In this document: positions 1-9,875 of the stretch, piece after piece
Layout: every line of letters begins with the position of its first letter
Numbering within the stretch: the first letter of the stretch is position 1
DNA from: Flavobacterium sp. MFBS3-15
GTDB lineage: Bacteria; Bacteroidota; Bacteroidia; Flavobacteriales; Flavobacteriaceae
Direction of reading: 5' to 3'
Length of the DNA: 64,000 nt
Assembly (NCBI RefSeq): GCF_026107645.2
Contig: NZ_JAPCHV010000002.1
Span: 307,891 to 371,890 of the forward strand
Made by a program: the position numbers and the translations under genes
Notes under the pieces: model-generated
Told to the model about the DNA's origin: nothing
What the model saw: the letters and a program-made list of their open reading frames with translations, nothing else
Database searches by the model: none

Positions 1-689
1 CTGTGCAGGTTAAGCCTTATAACATCATCAAGCATAATGATATACTTCTTTTCACTATTTGATGGGAGTTGCACAAACCTGTTGATAGTTTTAGGTATTT
101 CAATAACCGCATAGCGTACCTCATTCTTCTGTGTTTCATCATCGTCATCATGATCCGTATTTCCGTTGCCATTCAGCTGGGGCTGCATTACAAGCTTTAC
201 TGCCAAATAGCCCGAAGTATCTTTCAATATCGGGAATTCATCGAGGTCATTAAGAATAATGGTTACCAGCTCCGGGCTGACCTTCTGTATGAAGAAATCC
301 TTTATAAAAAGCTCCTGCTCCTTATTAATCTGCGTTTCGTTCACCATGAAGATATTCTCTTTCTCCAATTCCTTTTCGATAACGCTGAGGATGCGAAGAG
401 AGTCGGATTGCTGCTCGATTACTATCTCGGTAATTTCCTTAAGGAGTTTTTGCGCGGATATTCCGCCAAGTACTTTTTCACCTGTCTGCCCCTCAAGGCT
501 AAGTCGGCGGATGGCAGCGTAGCGTACCCTGAAAAATTCGTCGAAATTATTTGAAAATATTCCTAAAAAACGGAGCCTGTCTAATAGCGGAACATTGTCA
601 TCCCCGGCTTCCTGCAATACCCTTGCGTTAAATGCCAGCCAGCTTTTTTCCCTGTCAATGTACCGGTTTACCGGTGAGTGGTGAATCAT
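1..689 (-). CDS. ppk1: Polyphosphate kinase 1, N-terminal part (cut by window edge)
   Basis: The reverse strand reads without a stop from an ATG at 689 to the window edge, giving about 229 codons. The start reads MIHHSPVNRYIDREKSWLAF, followed by NNFDEFFRVR and a region rich in charged helices. This is the N-terminal domain of PPK1, which makes inorganic polyphosphate from ATP in the cytoplasm or at the membrane. The catalytic histidines lie beyond the window. The start overlaps the end of sixA by 35 bases, which suggests translational coupling. The family call is firm from the sequence pattern; activity cannot be judged from this fragment. Confidence 0.9.
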   Translation of the reverse strand, partial: MIHHSPVNRYIDREKSWLAFNARVLQEAGDDNVPLLDRLRFLGIFSNNFDEFFRVRYAAIRRLSLEGQTGEKVLGGISAQKLLKEITEIVIEQQSDSLRILSVIEKELEKENIFMVNETQINKEQELFIKDFFIQKVSPELVTIILNDLDEFPILKDTSGYLAVKLVMQPQLNGNGNTDHDDDDETQKNEVRYAVIEIPKTINRFVQLPSNSEKKYIIMLDDVIRLNLH

Positions 690-1176
690 GCTTTTTTAAT
701 TCTCTTGGAAATAACGTTTTCTTTATTTTGCCTTTTCGTATGTCCTTCCAGTCATTTTCTTCAAATGAAAGCGAAACAAAACCAGCTGTAGGTACGTTCT
801 CTACAGCATGGTTCCCAAAGGTATTAACAAAATTAGTAATAGCGTCGTTATGTCCAAAAAGAATTAAGTTATCAAATTGGTTATCGCATGTTTTTATGAT
901 GTTTGCAAGCTTTTTTTCGTCAAAAGTATAGAGATCATCTTTAAATACAATTGTATCAATAGGTATGGAAAGGTTTTCAGCGAAAATGTATGCGGTATTT
1001 TTGGCGCGTTGCGCAGTACTGCTCCATACTATAAATGACTTTGGCAGGAATTCATCTACCTCCCCGGCCATCATGTGCGCATCATTAATCCCACGATTGG
1101 AAAGGGGGCGGTCTTTATCCGACAGCGGAGCATCCCAACTTGATTTTGCATGACGGATCAGGATTAAATTTTTCAT
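655..1176 (-). CDS. sixA: SixA-type histidine phosphatase
   Basis: This 173-residue cytoplasmic protein begins MKNLILIRHAKSSWD, carrying the RHA(K) catalytic histidine signature of the histidine phosphatase (phosphoglycerate mutase-like) superfamily. The second catalytic histidine is in the LILFGHND motif near residue 115. SixA proteins remove phosphate from phosphohistidine. The gene overlaps the start of ppk1 by 35 bases and is transcribed with it; pairing of a histidine phosphatase with polyphosphate kinase is common in Bacteroidetes, but the substrate here is unknown. The length is normal for the family. Confidence 0.85.
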   Translation of the reverse strand: MKNLILIRHAKSSWDAPLSDKDRPLSNRGINDAHMMAGEVDEFLPKSFIVWSSTAQRAKNTAYIFAENLSIPIDTIVFKDDLYTFDEKKLANIIKTCDNQFDNLILFGHNDAITNFVNTFGNHAVENVPTAGFVSLSFEENDWKDIRKGKIKKTLFPRELKKHDSPLTGKPVH

Positions 1177-1274
1177 ACGCTTGATGTTTAAGTTTTGTGT
1201 ATCAGAAATTTAAATGTCCAAAAAAATACGAAGCAGAATTCCCTACGAAATGTTAATTCGGTACTAAATTTATT

Positions 1275-1919
1275 TTATGGCGCCAGTCTGTCGGCCTTCC
1301 AATTGTAATCGTCCTGCAATTTATAGCGTATCCTGTCGTGCAGGCGATTGGGCCTGCCTTGCCAAAACTCCATTTCCACAGGCTTTACGATATATCCGCC
1401 CCAATGTTCCGGCCGTAGAATCTCCTTGCCCTCATATTCTTTTTCCAGTTCCTTCAGGTTATCCTCAAGGTATTCGCGTGACGGAATGACTTCACTTTGG
1501 GGCGAAACCACAGCGCCAAGCCTGCTGCCTGCAGGGCGGCTTTCAAAATAACCGTCAGATAGGTTGTCTGCCACTTTTTCTGCCACGCCTTTTATAATCA
1601 CCTGCCTTTCTAATTCATGCCAAAAGAAGGAGAGGCACACATTCGGGTTGGCCGCAATAGCTTTCCCTTTTTCCGAATTATAATTCGTGTAGAAGATAAA
1701 TCCTTCATACGTAAATTGCTTCAACAGCACCACTCGCGATTTCGGGAAGCCATCAAGCCCAACGGTAGAAACCGTCATAGCATTCACCTCGGCGCTTCCA
1801 CCAAAGTCCTCAACTTCCTTAAACCAGTCCCTGAACAGCGTGATCGGGCCTTCCGGAAGGTTCTCTTCGGTTAGATGGCTTTTCTCGTAGGAACGGCGGT
1901 AATTGCTTAGGTCGGTCAT
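1275..1919 (-). CDS. pdxH: Pyridoxamine 5'-phosphate oxidase
   Basis: This 214-residue FMN enzyme oxidises pyridoxine or pyridoxamine phosphate to pyridoxal phosphate, the last step of vitamin B6 salvage. Characteristic segments are FPKSRVVLLKQ, GFIFYTNYNSEKGKA (FMN phosphate binding), the ESRPAGSRLGAVVSPQSE segment and the C-terminal EFWQGRPNRLHDRI signature. Length and motif order are typical. It stands alone on the minus strand, with 98 bases before sixA and a 125-base gap upstream that holds short word repeats. Confidence 0.95.
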   Translation of the reverse strand: MTDLSNYRRSYEKSHLTEENLPEGPITLFRDWFKEVEDFGGSAEVNAMTVSTVGLDGFPKSRVVLLKQFTYEGFIFYTNYNSEKGKAIAANPNVCLSFFWHELERQVIIKGVAEKVADNLSDGYFESRPAGSRLGAVVSPQSEVIPSREYLEDNLKELEKEYEGKEILRPEHWGGYIVKPVEMEFWQGRPNRLHDRIRYKLQDDYNWKADRLAP

Positions 1920-2044
1920 TTTATTTCAGATTGTTGATTTGAGATTGGGCTACACTCACACTAATCGCTTGTCTGTATAAATTTAAATAATATAGTATTA
2001 AATTTATTGAATTTTTGATCATATTCTACAATCGAAATACTAAT

Positions 2045-2950
2045 TCAGAACTCAAAAACTTTCCCATCATCTGCCAACTCCACGTTTTCAAAAATGGTTT
2101 TCGCCTCTTCCTTAAACAATTCGATTGAACTATAGCGGGTTGAAAAATGCCCAAGTATTAATTGCTTGACATTGGCCATTTTAGCTATTGTGGCAGCTTG
2201 TTTTGCGGTGGTATGCATCGTCTTTTCGCATAGGTGCGCTTCAGATTCAAGAAATGTGCTTTCGTGATATACCACATCCACATCTTTTATCAAAGGCACA
2301 ATACTATCGTCGTATACGGTATCCGAACAAAAAGCATAGCTCTTCGGTGCTGGCGGGTCGAACGTCAGTTCGGCATTCGGAATGATCCTGCCATCATCCA
2401 GCTTTATGTCGCCGCCATTCTTGATTTTTTGGTAATACACCACGTCGATGCCATAATTTTCCACGGATTCAATGTTCAGCTTGCGCTCGCCCGGTTTTTC
2501 ACGGAAAAGGAAGCCATTGGTATACACCCTGTGCCTCAACGGTATGGTTGTAACTGTTACTTTCTTATCCTCATAGATCACCTCTGGGTCCTTCCCTTTC
2601 AGCTCGTGGAAATACAGGTTATACCCCGTCCACGAGTTCGAAAGCTTCAACTGCAAAAGGATGATCTCTTTTACGCCTTTAGGGCCGTACACGTGCAGGT
2701 CAGTTTGTCTGTTGAGCAACGAAAATGTAGAAATAAGCCCAATCAGCCCATAAAAGTGGTCACCATGGAGGTGCGAAATGAACACATGGTTTATTTTGGA
2801 AAAACGCAGCTTGTTCTTGCGCAATTGTACCTGCGTACCCTCGCCACAGTCAATTAGGAACATCCTTTCCTTCATTTCCAGCACCTGGGATGTAGGGTTG
2901 GTCAGTGTACGTGGTGTCGCGGCATAACAGCCTAAGATCGTCAGATTCAT
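2045..2950 (-). CDS. rnz: Ribonuclease Z (tRNA 3' endonuclease)
   Basis: This 301-residue metallo-beta-lactamase-fold endonuclease removes 3' trailers from tRNA precursors. The zinc motif SHLHGDHFYG lies near residue 60, preceded by FLIDCGEGTQ. Later metal ligands are in FCSDT, the HESTF segment near residue 230 and the ILGHFSTRY motif near residue 265. It is the short (single-domain) bacterial form. The gene lies 79 bases downstream of a small STAS-like gene and is probably co-transcribed; the gap contains two copies of a TTCCGGGTTCAGTG word. Confidence 0.95.
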   Translation of the reverse strand: MNLTILGCYAATPRTLTNPTSQVLEMKERMFLIDCGEGTQVQLRKNKLRFSKINHVFISHLHGDHFYGLIGLISTFSLLNRQTDLHVYGPKGVKEIILLQLKLSNSWTGYNLYFHELKGKDPEVIYEDKKVTVTTIPLRHRVYTNGFLFREKPGERKLNIESVENYGIDVVYYQKIKNGGDIKLDDGRIIPNAELTFDPPAPKSYAFCSDTVYDDSIVPLIKDVDVVYHESTFLESEAHLCEKTMHTTAKQAATIAKMANVKQLILGHFSTRYSSIELFKEEAKTIFENVELADDGKVFEF

Positions 2951-2997
2951 TTTAGTTCCGGGTTCAGTGTTCCGGGTTCAGTGCTGCCACCTGCACT
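2951..2997. repeat. Intergenic word repeat (CGGGTTCAGTG)
   Basis: The gap upstream of rnz holds two imperfect copies of TTCCGGGTTCAGTG, followed by a partial inverted copy (CACTGAA near 2993). The same word occurs in the gap after trmD (54610-54685). Confidence 0.55.
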
Positions 2998-3029
2998 GAA
3001 ATAGAAAATTAAAAATAAAAAATAATCAA

Positions 3030-3362
3030 TTAAAAGCCCAGGTCGCGCTCTATCTCTTCCATTTCGATGATGTCATTGGCTTCAAGCAATGTTGGCACCA
3101 CTACCATCTCATCGGGCACTTCGCCGAAGTCAATGTCATTGGCAACCAATACAAACGACTTCTTTGATTTGCGATGCTTATCAGATAGCGAAAGGAATGT
3201 CAGTACCGTATCAAGCGTAACGTCATTATCACTGGTAAGGTCCAGTATGATGTTTTTTTCTTTATAACTATTATATTCGGCTGTAACTTTTGCAAGGAAT
3301 GCAACTACATCACCCTGTGTATCTTTTATCGTTACCGTATGCCCTTTATCTTCTACTTTCAT
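3030..3362 (-). CDS. STAS-like small protein, upstream of rnz
   Basis: This 110-residue soluble acidic protein has no signal peptide. The alternating strand/helix pattern (VAFLAKV, NIILDLTSDNDVT, KSFVLVANDID, EMVVVPTLLEAND) resembles a STAS or anti-sigma-antagonist fold, but I see no clear phosphorylatable serine motif. It lies just upstream of rnz on the same strand and a similar pairing is common in flavobacteria, so a link to rnz expression is possible but is inference. The cytoplasmic location is inferred from the absence of hydrophobic segments. Confidence 0.6.
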   Translation of the reverse strand: MKVEDKGHTVTIKDTQGDVVAFLAKVTAEYNSYKEKNIILDLTSDNDVTLDTVLTFLSLSDKHRKSKKSFVLVANDIDFGEVPDEMVVVPTLLEANDIIEMEEIERDLGF

Positions 3363-3372
3363 TTTTGTTCTG

Positions 3373-3421
3373 ATGTGCTTAGATTGTTAGTTGCTGAGCA
3401 GCTTAGGCTCTTAGTCGCTAA
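3373..3421. repeat. Low-complexity word repeat (CTTAG/GCTAAG)
   Basis: The gap between pyrB and the STAS-like gene contains repeated and self-complementary words (CTTAGATTGTTAGTTGCTGA, CTTAGGCTCTTAGTCGCTAAG). It could form a weak hairpin, but no clear terminator is seen. Confidence 0.4.
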
Positions 3422-3503
3422 GGTACAAAGTTAGCTTTTATTTCAGCTGGTCGTTTCAATATTTTATGACAAACTAACTTGGTTTAACTTCAACAATATC
3501 TAC

Positions 3504-4433
3504 CTACTGCTTTATCTTCGAGGCCAGCAAATAGATTACTGCCATGCGTACTGCCACACCGTTTTCTACTTGTTCCAGTATTACCGATTGCTGCGAGTCG
3601 GCCACATCACTAGTGATCTCAACACCGCGATTTATAGGGCCGGGATGCATGATTACAATCTCTTTTTCCAGCGAATCAAGGAAAGCTTTATCTACCCCAT
3701 ATTGCTGTGCATATTCGCGGGTAGACGGGAAATAGTTCACATCCAGCCTTTCATTCTGTACGCGGAGCATATTTGCTACATCGGCCCATTCAAGGGCTTT
3801 ACGAAGGTTGGGCTCTACTTTTACTCCCAAAGATTCCACATAGCGAGGAATAAGCGTTTTAGGTCCACATACCTTTACTTCGGCACCCTGCATCTGCAAG
3901 GCATAAATGTTCGATAATGCCACCCTCGAGTGCAATATGTCACCTACAATAACCACCTTCTTCCCTTCTACCCCGCCGAGCTTTTCGCGGATGGTATAGG
4001 AATCCAGCAATCCCTGTGTAGGATGCTCATGCGCACCATCACCTGCATTGACTATACTTGCATTTACGTTGCGTGACAGGAAATGTGCCGCACCCGGTTT
4101 TTCGTGGCGCATTACCACCATATCCACTTTCATGGAAAGGATATTGTTTACCGTATCAATGAGCGTTTCTCCCTTTTTTACTGATGATTGTGCTGCTGAA
4201 AAGCTTATAATATCGGCAGAGAGCCTTTTTTGTGCCAGTTCAAACGATAGCTTGGTTCGGGTACTGTTCTCAAAAAAAATGTTGGCTATGGTAATGTCCC
4301 TCAGTGACGGAACTTTCTTAATGGGCCGGTTGATGACTTCCTTAAACTGGTCGGCAGTCTCAAAAATGAGGTCGATATCACTTTTGGTAATGTATTTTAT
4401 GCCGAGCAGGTGATCAACGCTTAGTTCTTTCAT
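3504..4433 (-). CDS. pyrB: Aspartate carbamoyltransferase catalytic subunit
   Basis: This 309-residue enzyme joins carbamoyl phosphate and aspartate, the committed step of pyrimidine synthesis. The carbamoyl-phosphate motif FFENSTRTKLSFELA lies near residue 53, followed by the EHPTQGLLD loop and the C-terminal MHPGPINRGVEI motif. No pyrI regulatory subunit gene is adjacent. The ATG follows the pyrR stop by 21 bases, so the two form an operon. The gap ends in GCAACAACACA directly before the ATG, the same CAACA-rich start region as other nucleotide genes here. Confidence 0.96.
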   Translation of the reverse strand: MKELSVDHLLGIKYITKSDIDLIFETADQFKEVINRPIKKVPSLRDITIANIFFENSTRTKLSFELAQKRLSADIISFSAAQSSVKKGETLIDTVNNILSMKVDMVVMRHEKPGAAHFLSRNVNASIVNAGDGAHEHPTQGLLDSYTIREKLGGVEGKKVVIVGDILHSRVALSNIYALQMQGAEVKVCGPKTLIPRYVESLGVKVEPNLRKALEWADVANMLRVQNERLDVNYFPSTREYAQQYGVDKAFLDSLEKEIVIMHPGPINRGVEITSDVADSQQSVILEQVENGVAVRMAVIYLLASKIKQ

Positions 4434-4454
4434 TGTGTTGTTGCTGTAGTTATG

Positions 4455-4988
4455 TTAGACCAAATAAACACCGTCCTCACCCTCGTTCTCCTTCCAGTGT
4501 ACGCGTACTTTCTCATCGTTGATGGCATCAACCTGGCGGCCACGGTAATCAGGCTGTATAGGCAAGTGGCGGCTGAAGCGGCGGTCGATGAGCACGAGCA
4601 GCTCGATCTCCGATGGACGGCCGAACGACTGTATGGCAGTAAGCGCGGCGCGGATGCTCCTCCCTGTGTAGAGCACATCGTCTATGAAAACCACTTTCTT
4701 GTCCTCTACCAAAAAATCGATCTCGGTGCGATTGGCTTCCAGAGGCTTATCGTGCCTGCGGAAATCGTCGCGGAAAAAGGTGATGTCCAAAAAGCCCAGC
4801 TGGATTCCCGGCACATTATATTCCTCCTCCAATATCTGCTTAAGGCGTCTGGCAGGAAAGCCGCCACGGGGCTGCAGCCCAATGAGCACGGTATTGGAAA
4901 AATCGAGGTGCTTTTCAATTAACTGGCAGGCCAAACGGTGTAGGATGATATTGACTTCCGTTGAAGTGAGCAATATTTTCTGGCTCAT
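4455..4988 (-). CDS. pyrR: PyrR bifunctional regulator/uracil phosphoribosyltransferase
   Basis: This 177-residue protein belongs to the PyrR family, which in Bacillus attenuates pyr mRNA by binding RNA and also has UPRTase activity. The PRPP-binding signature VVFIDDVLYTGRSIRAAL lies near residue 94, and the VLIGLQPRGGFPARRL segment is near residue 35. It leads a two-gene operon with pyrB. A box resembling the Bacteroidetes -7 element (TAAATTTA, 5012-5019) lies 23 bases upstream of the ATG. I see no Bacillus-type PyrR binding loop or attenuator in the short leader, so regulation by RNA binding is not supported from this sequence. Confidence 0.92.
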   Translation of the reverse strand: MSQKILLTSTEVNIILHRLACQLIEKHLDFSNTVLIGLQPRGGFPARRLKQILEEEYNVPGIQLGFLDITFFRDDFRRHDKPLEANRTEIDFLVEDKKVVFIDDVLYTGRSIRAALTAIQSFGRPSEIELLVLIDRRFSRHLPIQPDYRGRQVDAINDEKVRVHWKENEGEDGVYLV

Positions 4989-5144
4989 AATGCGGTGTTG
5001 TGTTTGGAGGGTAAATTTAGGGAAAATTTTGAAAACTTACGTGTAGGCTCAAGAAATCATAATCTCCTGCCAATTAATCCAATTTTAACAAAATCCTGTT
5101 TTTCTTCCCTTAATTTTATGTGTATAACCTAAAAGAACAAGACA

Positions 5145-5312
5145 ATGAAAAACAGGATTTTCCATTTGGGTATCTTTGCTTTGTTGCTGGGAACCCTTAC
5201 AAGCTGCGAGGTAATCGGTGACATATTCCAGGCCGGTATGGCAGTGGGGATTTTCATAGTGATCGCCGTCGTAGTACTGATCATTTGGCTGATAAGCAAG
5301 TTCAGGAAATAA
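5145..5312 (+). CDS. 55-residue lipoprotein with one membrane span
   Basis: A short frame starts at ATG 5145 and ends with TAA at 5312. The product begins MKNRIFHLGIFALLLGTLTS followed by Cys21, a lipobox-like end to the signal peptide. A second hydrophobic stretch (GIFIVIAVVVLIIWLI) follows and the protein ends KFRK. Similar flavobacterial proteins are sometimes labelled phosphatidate cytidylyltransferase, but 55 residues with no catalytic motif cannot be that enzyme. Function unknown. The gene has its own terminator just downstream and faces the ABC-F gene. The start is supported by the A-rich leader AAAGAACAAGACA. Confidence 0.75.
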   Translation: MKNRIFHLGIFALLLGTLTSCEVIGDIFQAGMAVGIFIVIAVVVLIIWLISKFRK

Positions 5313-5314
5313 TA

Positions 5315-5337
5315 AAGGGCCATTGAGGCCCTTATTT
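5315..5337. terminator. Bidirectional terminator hairpin
   Basis: AAGGGCC (5315-5321) pairs with GGCCCTT (5327-5333) across the loop ATTGA, with A/T-rich flanks on both sides. It sits between the convergent small lipoprotein gene and the ABC-F gene and could serve both. Confidence 0.75.
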
Positions 5338-5343
5338 ATTATC

Positions 5344-7023
<1,680 letters not shown>

Positions 7024-7055
7024 TTAGGGTAATGATTTCTTAATTTAACTAGTTT

Positions 7056-7089
7056 TTAACATTTTTACGTGCATAATAAAATATTTTTG
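7056..7089 (+). promoter_or_regulatory. Promoter region of the thioredoxin-like lipoprotein gene
   Basis: TATTTTTG at 7082-7089 fits the -7 consensus and lies 20 bases before ATG 7110. The upstream word TTAACATTTTTACGTG (7056-7071) occurs again, identical and in the same orientation, at 36310-36325. Confidence 0.55.
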
Positions 7090-7109
7090 TTTTTGCTCAA
7101 TAAACAACA

Positions 7110-8501
7110 ATGCAACATCTTACCAAGGCCGGTCTTTACTTATTTTTTTTCCTGCTTTTCACCTCGTGCGGAAAAGATGAGGATTATACCGCTTATTTTG
7201 GTGGTGAAGTGCTAAACCCAAGAGGTAAGTATTTGATTTTTAGCAAAGAAGATATAGTAATCGATACAATTTTCCTCGATAAGAACAATCGTTTTTTTGT
7301 AAAGTTTGATTCTCTTACGCCAAGTATGTATAGCTTCAAACATGGCGCTGATTACCAGTATATTTATTTTGAAAAGAATGACAGCATCATGGTTTCTGTA
7401 GATTCAAACGAATTTGATGAGTCAATTGTATTCAGTGGACGTGGCGAAAAAAAGAACAATTTCATGATGGAATTGTTTCTTATGCACGAATCTGACAGGA
7501 CTAATAGCTATAATATTTACGATTACGATTTTGATAAGTTTAGCAGGGTGATAGATTCTACACATGCATTGCGAAAAAAATTCTATACTGAAAGAAAGAA
7601 GGCTATTGAATGGAGCGATGATTTTGATTTTTATGCCAGCTCTAGGGTAAATCTAAATTATTACACTAAAAAAGAGTATTATCCTTATGTACACGCACGT
7701 AGGACCGGAAAGGAAGTAATGTCAAAGCTGCCAAAGGATTTTTACAATTTCCGTAAAACAATAGACTTTAACGATGCAAAGCTGATACATTATTCTCCTT
7801 ATGTGCGTTATCTTTCGGCATTGCTCAACAATATGGCAATAACTAAATGGCATAAGAAAGGATCTGTCTCAGAGGATTCATATTCAAATAACATTGAAAA
7901 GCTTAAACTAGCCGATTCGATGTTTGCAAACGAACAGGTTAAAAACCAGATGCTCAACAATATTGCTTTCGCTTATCTACTGGAAGACCAAAATATTGAG
8001 AATAACAAAAAGTTTCTGGACAGTTATATGAAGTTTTCGACTGATGATAGCAAAACTAATGAAATAAGGAAGATTGGTAACGCAATACAAAATCTGGCAA
8101 AAGGTGCACAACTTCCAAAAGTGGATTTTGTAGATCGCAATAACAACACAATATCAATTGGGAAAAATCTGGAAAACGAAACAGTCATCTTCTTTTGGAC
8201 AAGCTGTGCCAAAGGCCAACTGGAAGGTATATATGATAAAATAAGAGGATTGAAAAAAACACATCCTACAGTAGATTTTATTGCAGTGAATGTCGATGAG
8301 AATGATGAATGGGATAATATAGCCAGTGAATATGACTCTGCCAATGTGTTGCAATTAAGAGCTGCCGACTTCAACGAATTGAGGGATAAATGGGTAATTA
8401 CAAAAATAAAACGTACTATTATCCTGAATCCAGGAGGTACAATTAAAGATGCATTTACCTACCTTATGGACGACAAGTTCGAGGAAGCCCTTAGCAATTA
8501 A
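7110..8501 (+). CDS. Thioredoxin-fold lipoprotein (TlpA-like) lacking a CxxC pair
   Basis: This 463-residue protein has a signal peptide ending in a lipobox (LLFTSC, Cys20). An N-terminal beta-rich part (about 25-110) resembles the DUF4369 domain found before TlpA domains, a helical middle follows, and a C-terminal thioredoxin-like domain runs from about 330. In the usual WCxxC position it reads FFWTSCAKGQ, with only one cysteine, so it is unlikely to act as a standard disulfide reductase. It probably sits in the periplasm or outer membrane. It converges on tcdA with 8 bases between the stops. Function unknown beyond the fold. Confidence 0.75.
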   Translation: MQHLTKAGLYLFFFLLFTSCGKDEDYTAYFGGEVLNPRGKYLIFSKEDIVIDTIFLDKNNRFFVKFDSLTPSMYSFKHGADYQYIYFEKNDSIMVSVDSNEFDESIVFSGRGEKKNNFMMELFLMHESDRTNSYNIYDYDFDKFSRVIDSTHALRKKFYTERKKAIEWSDDFDFYASSRVNLNYYTKKEYYPYVHARRTGKEVMSKLPKDFYNFRKTIDFNDAKLIHYSPYVRYLSALLNNMAITKWHKKGSVSEDSYSNNIEKLKLADSMFANEQVKNQMLNNIAFAYLLEDQNIENNKKFLDSYMKFSTDDSKTNEIRKIGNAIQNLAKGAQLPKVDFVDRNNNTISIGKNLENETVIFFWTSCAKGQLEGIYDKIRGLKKTHPTVDFIAVNVDENDEWDNIASEYDSANVLQLRAADFNELRDKWVITKIKRTIILNPGGTIKDAFTYLMDDKFEEALSN

Positions 8502-8509
8502 TTGTATTT

Positions 8510-9226
8510 CTATTTCTTAATCAGGTACTTGACAACTGTTTCTGCAGAATGCAGTCCGAATACAGCAGGAATCCAGCTATTTGTACCGAAAAATGATTTC
8601 TTGAAGTTGGTTCCATCAGTCATTTTAAGGCTGGTCTCGTCGGGTGCTTCAGTAGAGAAAACCACCTTTACCCCTTTGCTTACACCCTCTTTACGCAAGC
8701 GCTTGCGTACCGTTTTGGCCAGCGGGCATACGTCAGTTTTACTAATGTCTGTCACCTTAACTTTTCCGGCCTCATACTTACCTCCCGCTCCCATGTTGCT
8801 GATGATCTTTACCTTTTTCCTACGTGCGGAAATGATAAGGTTCAGCTTGGGCGTAATGCTGTCAATACAGTCGAGCACATAGTCATATTCTTCCGTAACC
8901 AATTCGTAAGCACGTTCAGGTGAAAGGAATTCTTTTATACGTATCAGTTCCAGCTCCGGGTTGATGTCCATGAGCCTGTCGCCTACTATGTCTACTTTAG
9001 GTTTGCCAACCGTAGAATGCAATGCCGGCAACTGGCGGTTGATATTGGTAATGTCTACCACATCGCCATCCACTATAGTCATTTTACCTACACCGGCACG
9101 TGCGATGAATTCGGCGGCAAACGAGCCTACGCCACCCATGCCTACCACCATCACGTGTGAATTCTTCAATTTCTCAAGGCCTTCCTTTTTAAATAAAAGT
9201 TCGGCACGCTCTGTCCATTCAGCCAT
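8510..9226 (-). CDS. tcdA: tRNA threonylcarbamoyladenosine dehydratase
   Basis: This 238-residue E1-like protein cyclises t6A at position 37 of tRNAs to ct6A using ATP. The nucleotide-binding glycine motif VVGMGGVGSFAAE lies near residue 27, followed by DGDVVDITNINRQ, the ATP/AMP contact region. A cysteine lies in KTDVCPLAKTVRKRL. The C terminus has GTNSWIPAVFGLHSAE. It is the last gene of the minus-strand run mnmA-hypothetical-tatD-tcdA and overlaps tatD by 8 bases, so two or three of the four genes concern tRNA or nucleic acid. Confidence 0.9.
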   Translation of the reverse strand: MAEWTERAELLFKKEGLEKLKNSHVMVVGMGGVGSFAAEFIARAGVGKMTIVDGDVVDITNINRQLPALHSTVGKPKVDIVGDRLMDINPELELIRIKEFLSPERAYELVTEEYDYVLDCIDSITPKLNLIISARRKKVKIISNMGAGGKYEAGKVKVTDISKTDVCPLAKTVRKRLRKEGVSKGVKVVFSTEAPDETSLKMTDGTNFKKSFFGTNSWIPAVFGLHSAETVVKYLIKK

Positions 9227-9863
9227 TAGTAAAAACGGTTTTAAAATTAGTGCTTACAGTATTTTTCAATTCCTTAATATCTACATTCAGTGCTAAGGCA
9301 GCTTTTGCATACACTTCTGCTATCCCCTCCTCTATCGTGTCGGTCTCCAAAAAAAATCTGTCACGAGGCACCTGTGCCAAAACACCGGAAAGTTCCGGAT
9401 TGCGCAACAGGTATTTACCAAACGAAAGGTAAAAGCCGTTATCCAGCAGTTGCTTAGCCACCTGCCAGTTCTTGGAGAAGCCATGCACCACCATCGGTAT
9501 GCCCGGCTGTATCCTGTTTTTTATTTCTACCAGCTCCTGAAAAGCAGCAACAAGATGCAAAATTACGGGTTTTTGATATTTCTTCGCTAACAGCAACTGC
9601 TTTTCGAATATGTCTATTTGTACATCTAGCGAAATTTCAATACGCTTATCCAGTCCGCATTCGCCAAGAGCGAGGCAGTTGGCCAGTTGTAAACGTTGTT
9701 CGATTATTGCTAAATGCTCCTCCAGCTTTTCCATATCGATATGCCACGGATGGATTCCTGTAGAAAAGTGGTGCACATCAATGATTTCAACGGGATAGCG
9801 GTTTACTATCTCAAAAACATTGGTGTTACCGGATGATGAATGGGTATGGAGGTTGTAGAGCAT
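9219..9863 (-). CDS. TatD-family metal-dependent hydrolase
   Basis: This 214-residue TIM-barrel hydrolase starts MLYNLHTHSS, which carries the HxH metal motif near the N terminus. Other metal residues are in ALGECGLD, VILHLV, MVVHGFSKN and the late FLETD motif. TatD enzymes are DNases or exonucleases acting on DNA ends. It is shorter than Escherichia coli TatD (about 260 residues). The ATG at 9863 is preferred because the longer frame begins with TTG. It overlaps tcdA by 8 bases. The substrate is inferred from the family only. Confidence 0.8.
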   Translation of the reverse strand: MLYNLHTHSSSGNTNVFEIVNRYPVEIIDVHHFSTGIHPWHIDMEKLEEHLAIIEQRLQLANCLALGECGLDKRIEISLDVQIDIFEKQLLLAKKYQKPVILHLVAAFQELVEIKNRIQPGIPMVVHGFSKNWQVAKQLLDNGFYLSFGKYLLRNPELSGVLAQVPRDRFFLETDTIEEGIAEVYAKAALALNVDIKELKNTVSTNFKTVFTNG

Positions 9864-9875
9864 ACTTTCCAACTT

